Positions 19,757 through 27,777 of a stretch of 64,000 nucleotides of DNA are shown here, piece after piece. A program made the position numbers and the translations under genes. The DNA comes from Roseovarius sp. W115. Lineage in GTDB: Bacteria; Pseudomonadota; Alphaproteobacteria; Rhodobacterales; Rhodobacteraceae. The first letter of the stretch is position 1, and every line of letters begins with the position of its first letter. Below the pieces are notes generated by a model, which did no database searches, was not told where the DNA came from, and saw nothing but the letters and a program-made list of their open reading frames with translations. The DNA lies in contig NZ_CP146606.1 of assembly GCF_032842945.2 (NCBI RefSeq), forward strand, positions 868,001 to 932,000. The letters are read 5' to 3'.

Positions 19757-20853
19757 GCTTGGCCTCCGGGTGCCCCTGCACCCATGAACTGCCCAATCGC
19801 ATGGGCCACCCGGCGACAGCTTGGTTCGTCGCCGACGGTTATGCGCAGGCAATGTGGCAGGTTATACCCCGCCACACGGCGCACAATGAGACCAGAGGCC
19901 TGAAGGTAGGTGTCGCAGGCTTCTGCCTGTGCCCGGTTGGCAAAGCGCGCCAGCACGAAATTGGCGGTAGACGTGTCCGAGACGACGCCGTGCTCGGCAA
20001 GGGCCTCGGCCAGCCAGGCACGCAGCCGTGTGTTCTCAGAGCGGCATTTTTCGGCCCAGGCCTTATCGCGCACTGCGGCCTCGGCCGTCACCAATGCCGC
20101 TTGGCTCAGGTTGAACGGTCCGCGAATACGGTTGATCACATCAATCACCGGCGCTGGCGCATAGCCCCAGCCCACGCGCAATCCCCCAAGACCATAAAGT
20201 TTGGAAAAGGTGCGCGTCATAACCACATTCTCGCGGGTCTCGACAAGCGACGCGCCGCCATCGTAACCGTCAACATATTCTGCATAAGCCCCGTCGATGA
20301 CCAGCATCGCCTGTGAAGGTAATCCATCCGCCAGACGCGCCAGTTCCGCCTCACCGATCATCGTGCCCGTGGGGTTGTTGGGGTTGGCGATGAAGACAAG
20401 CCTGGTTGCATCCGTGCACGCCGCAAGAATGGCATCAACATCCGTCACCCGTTCGCGCTCCGGCACCTCAACAGGGGTCGCCCCGTTGGCCAGGGCGGCG
20501 ATCTTGTAGATGGCAAACCCGTGTTCGGTGTGGATGACTTCATCGCCTGGTCCGGCGTAAGCCTGACACAGAAGCGACAGGATCTCGTCACTGCCCACGC
20601 CGCAAACAATCTGATCACTGTTCAGACCATGCACCTCGGCAATTGCGCCGCGCAGCGCGGCATGATCCGTCGACGGATAGCGGTGCAGCTCATGTGCCGC
20701 GCGCCGAAACGCCTCTTTCGCCGCATCGCTTGGCCCAAACGGATTTTCGTTCGAGCTGAGCTTGATCACGTTCGCGACACCCTCGACATGGCTTGCACCC
20801 CCGACATAGGGCGCAATCTCAAGGATTCCAGGCTGTGGCATGATTTTGGTCAT
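19753..20853 (-). CDS. hisC: Histidinol-phosphate aminotransferase (class I/II PLP)
   Basis: A 366-residue PLP aminotransferase. Conserved marks are [16 protein letters not shown] near the N-terminus, [13 protein letters not shown], and the PLP-lysine motif [17 protein letters not shown]. The main role is histidinol-phosphate transamination in histidine synthesis. Because it sits directly upstream of tyrC with a four-base overlap, it may also transaminate prephenate or aromatic keto acids. The alternative start at the fifth residue (MPQPGILEI) cannot be excluded. Confidence 0.93.
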   Translation of the reverse strand: MTKIMPQPGILEIAPYVGGASHVEGVANVIKLSSNENPFGPSDAAKEAFRRAAHELHRYPSTDHAALRGAIAEVHGLNSDQIVCGVGSDEILSLLCQAYAGPGDEVIHTEHGFAIYKIAALANGATPVEVPERERVTDVDAILAACTDATRLVFIANPNNPTGTMIGEAELARLADGLPSQAMLVIDGAYAEYVDGYDGGASLVETRENVVMTRTFSKLYGLGGLRVGWGYAPAPVIDVINRIRGPFNLSQAALVTAEAAVRDKAWAEKCRSENTRLRAWLAEALAEHGVVSDTSTANFVLARFANRAQAEACDTYLQASGLIVRRVAGYNLPHCLRITVGDEPSCRRVAHAIGQFMGAGAPGGQA

Positions 20854-20920
20854 TGGTCTCTCCCTGCGGGGTGTTCTAGCCAGCGTCTCCCGCCTTGACC
20901 ATCCCTTTCACACACGAAAA

Positions 20921-20948
20921 AGGCCGCGGCGGGTCCCCGTCGCGGCCT
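20921..20948 (-). terminator. Rho-independent terminator of rpsD
   Basis: A long GC-rich stem (AGGCCGCGGCGGG at 20921-20933 with 20936-20948, one G-T wobble) followed on the minus strand by TTTTCGTG. It lies 22 bases after the rpsD stop. Confidence 0.8.
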
Positions 20949-20970
20949 CTCTAACTTGATGCAGAACAGG

Positions 20971-21591
20971 TTAGTTCTGCGCGTAGAATTCGATGACGAG
21001 GTTCGGTTCCATCATCACCGGATACGGCACGTCGCCGAGGCCCGGAGTGCGGACGAAGGTTGCAGTCATTTTCGAATGGTCCACATCGAGATAGTCAGGC
21101 ACATCGCGCTCTGGCAGCTGCGCTGCTTCCAGAACGATGGCCAACTGCTTGGAGCGATCACGCACTTCGATCACGTCACCCTCTTTCACACGGTAGGAGG
21201 GGATGTTGACCTTCTGGCCGTTCACACGGACATGGCCATGGTTCACAAACTGACGTGCAGCAAAAATGGTGGGCACGAATTTCGCGCGGTAAACGACCGC
21301 GTCGAGGCGGCGCTCAAGCAGACCCACCAGCAACTCACCAGTGTCGCCTTTTGCACGCTCGGCATCGCGGAAGATGCGGCGGAATTGCTTTTCGGTCAGA
21401 TCGCCGTAGTAGCCCTTGAGTTTTTGCTTGGCACGCAACTGCAGACCAAAGTCAGAGATTTTCGCCTTGCGACGCTGACCGTGCTGGCCGGGGCCATATT
21501 CACGACGATTAACCGGGGATTTCGGACGACCCCAGATGTTTTCGCCCATCCGGCGGTCGATTTTGTACTTGGCAGCCGTTCTTTTAGTCAT
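20971..21591 (-). CDS. rpsD: 30S ribosomal protein S4
   Basis: A 206-residue primary 16S rRNA-binding protein that nucleates small-subunit assembly. The N-terminal region [21 protein letters not shown] and the S4 RNA-binding domain ([37 protein letters not shown] near residues 95-130) are clear. The ATG at 21591 is preceded by GAGGAG. As in other Rhodobacteraceae it stands alone rather than in the alpha operon. The 211-base gap upstream (21592-21802) holds its promoter and a small CCCC-TTGC-GGGG hairpin at about 21663-21675 that could be a leader structure. Confidence 0.97.
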   Translation of the reverse strand: MTKRTAAKYKIDRRMGENIWGRPKSPVNRREYGPGQHGQRRKAKISDFGLQLRAKQKLKGYYGDLTEKQFRRIFRDAERAKGDTGELLVGLLERRLDAVVYRAKFVPTIFAARQFVNHGHVRVNGQKVNIPSYRVKEGDVIEVRDRSKQLAIVLEAAQLPERDVPDYLDVDHSKMTATFVRTPGLGDVPYPVMMEPNLVIEFYAQN

Positions 21592-21802
21592 CGACTGATC
21601 TCCTCTTCGTGTTTCGAGAGGGCGTTGTCCTTGTCCCGGATTTGGCCGGGCCGACAGGTATCCCCTTGCGGGGGCCACCAACACCAATGAAGCCGCGCTT
21701 ATACAGGCGTTTCGGGGCGAGTCAACATGCGATCTGCTCAGGTGTGCGCGAGGCATTCCCATGTGAGCGACATCGGCAGGCAATGTTCAAGCGCGCCGCG
21801 TC

Positions 21803-22866
21803 TCAGGAGGCTTCGTGCAGCAAAATGGCCGTCTCGGACTTCGTCAAACTCCGCCGTGCAAAGGCCCCATAGGATTGCGGATCGAACTCGAAATTCGGAT
21901 TGATCTCAAGCAGCCGGCGCCGATCCTCTTGGTCCAAGGCCGATAGAGCAGCACTGGCGGGATGGAAGCTCTCGGTTTCCACACCATTGGCCCACAGGAT
22001 CTGATGCCGTGACAAAAGAATGTGGATGTAAGTCACTTCGCGCACCGCCAGATCGACGAGAATGGACCGGTCATTCACCAGATCCCGCGCCGCCACCAGC
22101 ACTTCGGGCGTGTTGAAAAGCGCACGCGCCACATCACCCTGCAGAACCATGCGATGTTCCGGGCTGACCAAAAGCTCAGCATCGGGGCGGTCCGGACCCA
22201 GCGCACCGGGCCGGATGCGCACTGGGCGCAGATGCGGCATCGCAAAAAGCCGCGCGCCGCTCATCCGACGGCTGCCGATCCACTGAACCTCTTGCGCACC
22301 ATTGTCCTTGGTCTGCACATAATCGCCTTCGCGCAGTTCCTCGACCAATCGCGGCCCTTCAGGCGTTTCAATCCGCGTGCCCGGCGTGAAGCAGATCACA
22401 CCCCCTCTTCGGTGCCCTGCGCGGTCTGTTTGGTTTGCTGCAATGCGTGATGCACAACCCACATCTCGGTCTCGCGTGGTGGCACCTCGTCGAGGAACAT
22501 CAGCAAAGGCTGCGCCCCGCCGCCGACCTCGATGACTGTGATCGTATAGCTCTTGATGCCGTTGGTGACGACGAAACAACTGTCGGTCAGCGCCTCGCTC
22601 ACGTCTATCTGTTCGAGTTGTGTTGTGTTGGTACGCGCCGCTGTGACCAGCCGCCGGACCATTTTAGCTGCGCATCTGCGCCGCGTTTCATCTTGCTCTG
22701 TGTTCTCAAGCCGCAATACGCCGCTTGGCCCATCTACACGTACAGTATCCCCGCGCCACGACCACGTTGCCCCAACGGTCAAAGCCCCAAGTGGCGCTTC
22801 TTCCAAACCGTCTAATTCTGTCTGCGACCAGGAGATAACAAACGTGCCACGAAAGCTCGTTTCCAT
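21803..22866 (-). CDS. Hint-domain (Hedgehog/intein) protein, frame broken by a one-base loss
   Basis: Two overlapping frames form one gene of 354 residues once a single base is restored in the five-C run at 22401-22405; 1064 bases plus one is divisible by three. The N-terminal part (METSFRGTFVISWSQTELDGL) is a conserved leader module of Roseobacter Hint proteins. The C-terminal part begins at the splice-type cysteine in GGVICFTPGTRIETPEG and has the later histidine block LLVSPEHRMVL. The break falls just before the catalytic cysteine. Such Hint_2-type proteins are presumed self-cleaving, and their cargo and role are unknown. A CtrA-like site lies 30-45 bases upstream. Confidence 0.83.
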
Positions 22867-22895
22867 TACCTGAATGCCTGCCTTTTATTTTTTTA

Positions 22896-22911
22896 TTAAC
22901 CAAAGGTTAAC
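22896..22911 (-). promoter_or_regulatory. Putative CtrA binding site (TTAA-N7-TTAAC)
   Basis: The sequence TTAACCAAAGGTTAAC is an exact TTAA-N7-TTAA box with a full TTAACC half-site, and is nearly symmetrical. It sits 30-45 bases upstream of the Hint gene start, within the 202-base divergent gap to the racemase-family gene. CtrA is the conserved alphaproteobacterial cell-cycle and motility regulator. The match is by motif only. Confidence 0.6.
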
Positions 22912-23068
22912 AAAAGTGATTCGCTGAGGGAAGCCCTGAATTCACTTGGGTGAAACTATGTTGCGTGACGTCATGTGTTTTGGTCACAGACCTATAAGTG
23001 AATTTTCTCCTTTGGTCTGTGCGACAGGGCGTATAGCGTTGAGAAACCCTTATCGAGAAGGTGAACCA

Positions 23069-23851
23069 ATGACGCCGCGAACACCACCCGACACATTTGC
23101 AGAGGCACTGTTGTCCTCACCACCCCGACTTGATGGCGGGCGACACGATCGGGCGCGGATTGGCTTTGTGCTGATCCCCAATGAGCAAACCATCGAAGAG
23201 GATATGATCCGACACATGCCCACGGGCGTCGGTGCGTTCTTTGCCCGCGCCACCATGCCGCGCGAAATCTCGACCGAAAGCCTGGCTCAGGTGCGCGGGT
23301 CTTTGGCCGGAGCCGCCCAGCGCATTTTGCCCGACGACGGGCTTGATGTGATCTGTTTTGCCTGCACCTCTGGCACCGTTGCCGTGGGCGAGCAGCAGAC
23401 CTGCGAGGAATTGACCAAAGGCGTGCCCGGCGCGACCCCAACCTCTCTGGCAGGCGGCGTACGCAAGGCACTGGCAGCGATTGGAGCCAAAAAGATCGTT
23501 CTTGGCAGCCCCTATACCGATGCGTTGAATACCGCCGTTGTCGACTACCTGACAGGTGCAGGTCTTGAGGTTTTGTCAGCCCATGGCATGGGGCTTCACT
23601 ATGACACCGAAATGGTGCGCGTGGCGCCAGAGTATATCAAGGACTACGCCCGCGCGATTGACCATCCCGATGCAGATGCCGTGCTGCTCAGTTGCGGGGC
23701 GCTGCGCAGTCTTGAGGTGGTGGATGAAATAGAACAGAGCTTGGGCAAACCCGTGATCTGTTCCAATCAGGCAATGCTTTGGGACTGCCTGCGATTGGCA
23801 GGTGTCAACGACAAGCTGCCCGGACTGGGACGTCTGTTGCGGGACTTCTAA
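23069..23851 (+). CDS. Aspartate/glutamate racemase superfamily protein (maleate isomerase-like)
   Basis: A 260-residue protein of the Asp/Glu racemase superfamily, closest in feel to maleate isomerase / arylmalonate decarboxylase-type members. Two cysteines expected for catalysis are seen in CFACTSGTVAVG (about residues 92-103) and LLSCGALRSLEVV (about 207-219). GLEVLSAHGMGLHYDTEMVRVAPEYI is also family-like. Start ATG at 23069 has GAGAAGG upstream. Its end overlaps by four bases the stop of the convergent GNAT gene. Substrate unknown. Confidence 0.8.
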   Translation: MTPRTPPDTFAEALLSSPPRLDGGRHDRARIGFVLIPNEQTIEEDMIRHMPTGVGAFFARATMPREISTESLAQVRGSLAGAAQRILPDDGLDVICFACTSGTVAVGEQQTCEELTKGVPGATPTSLAGGVRKALAAIGAKKIVLGSPYTDALNTAVVDYLTGAGLEVLSAHGMGLHYDTEMVRVAPEYIKDYARAIDHPDADAVLLSCGALRSLEVVDEIEQSLGKPVICSNQAMLWDCLRLAGVNDKLPGLGRLLRDF

Positions 23852-24444
23852 AGCGCCCGCATCCAGAATTGCAGGTCGTGATCGGTCTCACCGGGCTGGT
23901 CGATATCTTTCCAGCGATACTGCGCGACAGCCCCCTCCACGGGCGCATATCCCCGCCTGTGCCAAAAGCCGTCCAATGGCCGGTGATCCTCAGGCCTGAG
24001 CGGGTGATCCACCGGTCGCACCACACCACAAAACGCCGAATGCGTACACCCAAGACCACGCGCATGCGCCTCACGTGCATCGAAAAACGCATGGCCCACC
24101 CCATGACCGCGATACTCCGGCAAAAGCACGCTTTCCGCGCAATAGAAGATGTCAACTAGAGCAATGCCAACACCACTCAGCGCCGCTGCAAAATCCTCGG
24201 CGTGGTCCACCATCGGTGTGCCAGTCGATGCCCCCACCAAACGGCCCCCATCAAAGGCACCAACCAGGATCGCATCGTCACTCTCACGATAGGTCTGAAG
24301 ATAATCGCGCTCATAAGCCAGATCACCGTCATAAATATAAGGCCAGTCGCGAAAGACGGAGATCCTCAGTCGCGCTAGATCATCCAGAGCCATATCAAGC
24401 GCGGCTCCGGTCAGGACACGTGTCTCTATCATGGCCCGGCTCAT
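23848..24444 (-). CDS. GNAT family N-acetyltransferase
   Basis: A 198-residue probable acyl-CoA-dependent N-acetyltransferase. The acetyl-CoA binding motif appears as AESVLLPEYRGHGVGHAFFDAREAHARGLG (about residues 108-135), with the R/Q-x-x-G-x-G/A pattern RGHGVG. The start ATG at 24444 overlaps the stop of the thioredoxin-like gene (ATGA). It is the last gene of a five-gene overlapping run from UPF0262. Substrate cannot be deduced. Confidence 0.85.
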   Translation of the reverse strand: MSRAMIETRVLTGAALDMALDDLARLRISVFRDWPYIYDGDLAYERDYLQTYRESDDAILVGAFDGGRLVGASTGTPMVDHAEDFAAALSGVGIALVDIFYCAESVLLPEYRGHGVGHAFFDAREAHARGLGCTHSAFCGVVRPVDHPLRPEDHRPLDGFWHRRGYAPVEGAVAQYRWKDIDQPGETDHDLQFWMRAL

Positions 24445-25094
24445 TTCTGCGCCTGATCGAGAAGGTGTTTCAGCTCCTCCAGCAATACGGCCCGATCATA
24501 ACCACGGTACCAAAGTACCCCTTCACGACGATGCTCCATCTCGGGACGCTCCTGAAACGTGGGCAATCGCCCGGTCATCTGACCTCGCGCATCCAGTGCA
24601 TAGACAAACGGGATCCAGTTGATCAGCTCACCCCCTGCCCCGGTCTTCACAAGAACCCGGTCCGCGCCTGTGGCATATTTATGCTCAATCGCCGCAATAA
24701 CAAAATTCTCGGCGGCAAAGCGGGCCAGCGCAGCGGCCTGCGCTTTGTCCTCTTGGGTGGCAAATTCGTTCATGTTGTACCCGGACTCACCTTCGAGCGT
24801 GTATTCGAAAAACCCGGACTCGCCCTTCAGGTAGTTCTTCAGCACATGGCACCAGATGCACCACTCGGCCCCGAGCATGACCAGAACTGTCTTGCCTGTC
24901 TCCTCCGCCCGCGCTTTTGCATCTGCCAGATGCCGTGTCTGATCCCCGCATTCATCGTAGCTCTCAGCGCGGCCGCCAAAGCAACTTTTCGAAATGACTT
25001 GCGGGAAGATGTCAAGCGTGGGTTTGGTCTCATCCGCCGCGCTTGGCAATGCGCCAAACAGCAGGCAGAAAAGCAAGACAACCCAGCGCGTCAT
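24441..25094 (-). CDS. Secreted thioredoxin-fold protein with WCIWC active site
   Basis: A 217-residue protein with a Sec signal peptide (MTRWVVLLFCLLFGALPSAA), so probably periplasmic. The active site GAEWCIWCHVLKNYL sits at about residues 74-88: a CXXC pair (C-I-W-C) like thioredoxin family members. A later KTGAGGELINWIPFVYALD holds the cis-proline (IPF). Overlaps the NTF2-like gene by four bases upstream and the GNAT gene by four downstream. It may act as a periplasmic thiol-disulphide oxidoreductase; partner unknown. Confidence 0.82.
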   Translation of the reverse strand: MTRWVVLLFCLLFGALPSAADETKPTLDIFPQVISKSCFGGRAESYDECGDQTRHLADAKARAEETGKTVLVMLGAEWCIWCHVLKNYLKGESGFFEYTLEGESGYNMNEFATQEDKAQAAALARFAAENFVIAAIEHKYATGADRVLVKTGAGGELINWIPFVYALDARGQMTGRLPTFQERPEMEHRREGVLWYRGYDRAVLLEELKHLLDQAQK

Positions 25095-25489
25095 GACACC
25101 TGACGCGTCCAGTCTGCGAGGTTGTAGTAGGTCACGACCCGGGAAATCTTGCCATCCGTCAGCGAAAAGAATGACCCCGCCGGAAGGCGATAGGTCTGCC
25201 CCTTGGCCTCGGGCAGTCCTTCGTCAGTCTCAAGATAAGTGCCGTTCACCACATACTCGGCCGCAGCACGCATACCTGCCTCGGCCTCGAACACCACCAT
25301 ATCGGTTAGCTTTTCACCGTAGCAGCGGTTCATGTGTTCGCAAAAGGCGCGAAATGCCTCTTTGCCCTGCCGCACCTGCCCTTCATTGACGTAGTGTGCC
25401 ACATCATCGGACAGACAGGCCAGCATTGCGGCCACATCGCCCCGATTAAAGGCCTCAAAATAGGCTTGAACGGTGGCTGTTGTACTCAT
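25091..25489 (-). CDS. NTF2-like / SnoaL-type protein
   Basis: A 132-residue protein of the NTF2-like (ketosteroid-isomerase-related) fold. Family-like features are VQAYFEAFNRGDVAAMLACLSDDVAHYVNEGQVRQGKEAFRAFCEHMN at the N-terminus and FFSLTDGKISRVVTYYNLADWTRQV at the end. The ATG at 25489 overlaps the stop of the upstream phosphatase-like gene by four bases; an earlier in-frame ATG at 25513 would lie inside that gene. These folds bind small molecules and the ligand here is unknown. Confidence 0.85.
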   Translation of the reverse strand: MSTTATVQAYFEAFNRGDVAAMLACLSDDVAHYVNEGQVRQGKEAFRAFCEHMNRCYGEKLTDMVVFEAEAGMRAAAEYVVNGTYLETDEGLPEAKGQTYRLPAGSFFSLTDGKISRVVTYYNLADWTRQVS

Positions 25490-25953
25490 GTCTCGACCCT
25501 CGGTTCCCCCCAACGGGATTTGAGATGCTGGATGATCTGATCACGGCTCTGGCGATAGGCGTTGAGCTTCGCCTCGCGTGTCTCACCTAGCCCAGTGGGG
25601 TCCATAATCGGCCAGTAGACCACATCCAGATGAAAGACCCGTGTCAATTCCAGCGCCTTGCGCTGACTGGCCGGGCTGAGTGCCACAACCAGATCAAAAG
25701 ACGACAGGTCATCGCCCCACTCTTCCATCTCGTCAAAACTGCGGGTGCGATGCCGGGCCAGTTCGACATCCATTTCCTGGCACACGGCAATGGAGAACCC
25801 GTCAATATCCATGTCTCCCATGACCCCGGCGGATTGCACATAGGTGCCCGTGCCATAGAATTTCTTCATGATGCCCTCGGCCATAGGCGAGCGCGCCGAA
25901 TTGTGGTCACAGCAGAACAGAACGGACTGAGGAAGCTCCTCGGCCATGCGCAT
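25486..25953 (-). CDS. Low-molecular-weight protein tyrosine phosphatase / arsenate reductase-like protein
   Basis: A 155-residue protein with the P-loop LFCCDHNSARSPMAEG (residues about 12-27), a CX5R motif as in low-molecular-weight phosphatases. The general-acid aspartate is expected in the YWPIMDPTG segment near residue 117. The start codon overlaps the UPF0262 stop as TGATG, supporting 25953; ATG two codons later is possible. In Rhodobacteraceae this gene regularly follows UPF0262. Whether it is a tyrosine phosphatase or an arsenate reductase is undecided; no ars genes are nearby. Confidence 0.85.
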   Translation of the reverse strand: MRMAEELPQSVLFCCDHNSARSPMAEGIMKKFYGTGTYVQSAGVMGDMDIDGFSIAVCQEMDVELARHRTRSFDEMEEWGDDLSSFDLVVALSPASQRKALELTRVFHLDVVYWPIMDPTGLGETREAKLNAYRQSRDQIIQHLKSRWGEPRVET

Positions 25954-26432
25954 CAGCCCCCGAAATGCAGCACGCAGATCAGCGTAAAGAGCCGCCGCGC
26001 CGTGTCATTGTCGATCTCCGCCTTGCCCTCAAGGCGTTCTTCGAGCACACGCGCGCCCTCATTGTGAATGCCGCGCCGGGCCATGTCGATGGTCTCGATC
26101 TGGCTTGGGGGCAGGTTCTTCACCGCATCAAAATAGCTCTCGCAGATGGCCCAGTAATCCTTGACCACCTGCCGGAACGGGCTGAGCGAAAGATGAAACT
26201 CGGCCGCGGGTTTATTGTCCTCGGTCTGTACGTCAAAAACGAGCCGCTTTTCGCGAATGGCCAGCCCGACCCGGTAGGGGCCATCAGGTGCGATGCGATC
26301 ATCGCGCTTGGGCAAAATGAACGAGTTTTCCTCGATCAGATCAAACATCGCCACCTTGCGCTCTTGCTCAATCTCGGGCGTGGGCGGCGGCAGGTTGGCG
26401 TCATCCAACTCAATATGACAAATACGGCTCAT
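25953..26432 (-). CDS. UPF0262 family protein
   Basis: A 159-residue cytoplasmic protein of the alphaproteobacterial UPF0262 family, function unknown. It begins MSRICHIELDDANLPPPTPEIEQERKVAMFDL and contains the conserved LSLSPFRQVVKDYWAICESYFDAVKNLPPSQIETIDMARRGIHNEGA. Usually it sits directly after hisD. Here about 1.3 kb carrying a RAYT gene and an orphan gene lies between them. The frame continues upstream through a REP palindrome, so I place the start at the conserved MSRICHIEL. Confidence 0.9.
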   Translation of the reverse strand: MSRICHIELDDANLPPPTPEIEQERKVAMFDLIEENSFILPKRDDRIAPDGPYRVGLAIREKRLVFDVQTEDNKPAAEFHLSLSPFRQVVKDYWAICESYFDAVKNLPPSQIETIDMARRGIHNEGARVLEERLEGKAEIDNDTARRLFTLICVLHFGG

Positions 26433-26555
26433 GGAACATCTCACTGGCAGTCTGGCCAGAGGTCTAGCGCAGGAAATGTAAACGGGCAATGGAATGCCGC
26501 GACGCAGCACAGCGTTTTTGCGACGGTGTGGTTTTGGGGGTGGGGCATAAAAGAT

Positions 26556-26579
26556 GGTGGGCAGGATTGCCCACCCTAC
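26556..26579 (-). repeat. REP palindrome downstream of the RAYT gene
   Basis: GGTGGGCA and TGCCCACC form an eight-base stem around four bases, followed by CTAC (GTAG on the minus strand). It overlaps the last codons of the RAYT gene. Confidence 0.8.
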
Positions 26580-27094
26580 CGCGAAAGATAGTCCGGTGCT
26601 CTTCCAAGGCGAATATCGCGATGTAGGGAGGAGTAAGGCCAATCTACCGCATGCTCAACAAACCCGTGCTTCACCGGGTTCCCCCAACAGTAAGCGACAT
26701 GGGCGGCATAGTCCGCCTCATTGCGGATCACATGCTCCCAAAAACGCCTTTGCCAAATACCACACTCTCGTTTTGCACGCTTGCTCGCCGACAAAGCCGT
26801 AGGGTGGGCAGTTCTGCCCACCGCGCCGCCCAGATTCCGGGAAAACCGGTGTTTGATCTTGCGCCAGCGCTCCGAAAAATCGCAATCGCCCGGCGGCAAA
26901 GTCCAGACCGCGTGCAAATGATCCGGCAAAACAACCATCGCGTCGCAGATCACGGGCATATCCCGGATCGTGGCGGCATAGGCTGCGCGCAGCTCGTGGA
27001 TATGCGTCACAAGCAGATCCGAGCGGCGACTGGCAAGGTTCACCGTGAAGAAGTAACTTGCCCCGGAAACCCGGGCGCGGCGATAGTTTGGCAT
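26576..27094 (-). CDS. REP-associated tyrosine transposase (RAYT, Y1 / IS200-like HUH superfamily)
   Basis: A 172-residue single-strand DNA transposase-like protein. N-terminus MPNYRRARVSGASYFFTVNLA is the RAYT opening strand. The metal-binding HUH motif is PDHLHAVWTLP near residues 57-67. GIWQRRFWEHVIRNEADYAAHVAYCWGNPVKHGFV carries the family IWQRRFWEH signature and the catalytic tyrosine region. RAYTs are thought to mobilise REP palindromes bearing a GTAG head. Here such palindromes lie on both sides (26556-26579, 27141-27164) and one lies inside the gene (26799-26822). That internal copy adds eight in-frame codons (read as VGRTAHPT) in the variable stretch before the IWQRR block. It separates UPF0262 from hisD. 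Confidence 0.9.
   Translation of the reverse strand: MPNYRRARVSGASYFFTVNLASRRSDLLVTHIHELRAAYAATIRDMPVICDAMVVLPDHLHAVWTLPPGDCDFSERWRKIKHRFSRNLGGAVGRTAHPTALSASKRAKRECGIWQRRFWEHVIRNEADYAAHVAYCWGNPVKHGFVEHAVDWPYSSLHRDIRLGRAPDYLSR
26799..26822 (+). repeat. REP palindrome inside the RAYT coding sequence
   Basis: GTAG head followed by a perfect nine-base stem (GGTGGGCAG with CTGCCCACC, loop TT). It is 24 bases long, so it leaves the RAYT reading frame open. Orientation is opposite to the two flanking copies. Confidence 0.85.
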
Positions 27095-27140
27095 GTGCCG
27101 AGTAAAGCCGATATTGTGTTAATGCTTGGTTGACTTGGGC

Positions 27141-27164
27141 GGTGGGCAGAACTGCCCACCCTAC
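27141..27164 (-). repeat. REP palindrome upstream of the RAYT gene
   Basis: A perfect nine-base stem (GGTGGGCAG with CTGCCCACC, loop AA) followed by CTAC. It lies 46 bases upstream of the RAYT start, in the same orientation as the downstream copy. Confidence 0.85.
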
Positions 27165-27279
27165 GCTTGCTTTGCTGGTCATCGGCTTGTTAGTTCGACA
27201 CATGTTGTATGCGGCGCAACCAAACATGAACGGCAATGCTAGTGATTAAATTTTTTCGCGAAAATAGGGAAATCTAAAT

Positions 27280-27561
27280 ATGGTTGTTTTGCCCGAAAGA
27301 GCCCTTGTACTTAAGCAGTCCAGCATCCTTAAACTCAATGTTCATGTAAATGAACTCGCAGAGCTGTTGGCCTTTGACTCCCCCTATGCAGAGACCAATG
27401 AGATAGTAGTCTACGGTCCATATTTTGATTTTGAATCTTTAGAAGAAGTCTGTGCACGTCTCAGAAACTGTGGACTAGAATACTGGGACGATTTCATGGA
27501 CATAAAAGAAGATACCCCCGAATGGATAACTTTATACGTCGGCGGTTATAGAGCAAAGTAA
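27280..27561 (+). CDS. Orphan hypothetical protein, 93 residues, AT-rich gene
   Basis: A small acidic protein beginning MVVLPERALVLKQSSILKLNVHV and ending EWITLYVGGYRAK. I do not recognise a family. It has a mixed alpha/beta pattern, several aromatic residues in its second half (VYGPYFDFESLEEVCARL, LEYWDDFMDIKED) and no signal peptide or membrane helix. Codon use is clearly more AT-rich than all neighbours, and it is the only plus-strand gene in the hisD region. It sits with the RAYT gene between hisD and UPF0262. These signs suggest acquisition by transfer. It could be an immunity-type or regulatory protein, but nothing shows that. Confidence 0.6.
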   Translation: MVVLPERALVLKQSSILKLNVHVNELAELLAFDSPYAETNEIVVYGPYFDFESLEEVCARLRNCGLEYWDDFMDIKEDTPEWITLYVGGYRAK

Positions 27562-27693
27562 GTTTCCCGCTGGCAGGTGGTGCTTCATCGCGCCTCAACG
27601 AACCCGTTATCGTCAAACTTTATTGAAACCGACCTTTCCATCTTCCTACCCCACCGCACGTGCCATTAACCCGCCCCCATACGGACATCCGCA

Positions 27694-27737
27694 CCGACGC
27701 AATACCGACGTATTACCGACGCGATACCGATGTCGGA
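27694..27737. repeat. Four 11-base tandem repeats near the 3' end of hisD
   Basis: The units read CCGACGCAATA, CCGACGTATTA, CCGACGCGATA and a degenerate CCGATGTCGGA, head to tail. They lie in the 216-base AT-leaning gap between the orphan gene and hisD, 41 bases beyond the hisD stop. Nothing else is evident in that gap. Confidence 0.75.
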
Positions 27738-27777
27738 ATTCCTAAAAAATAAGGGCGTTAAACACGATTCGGGGCGA

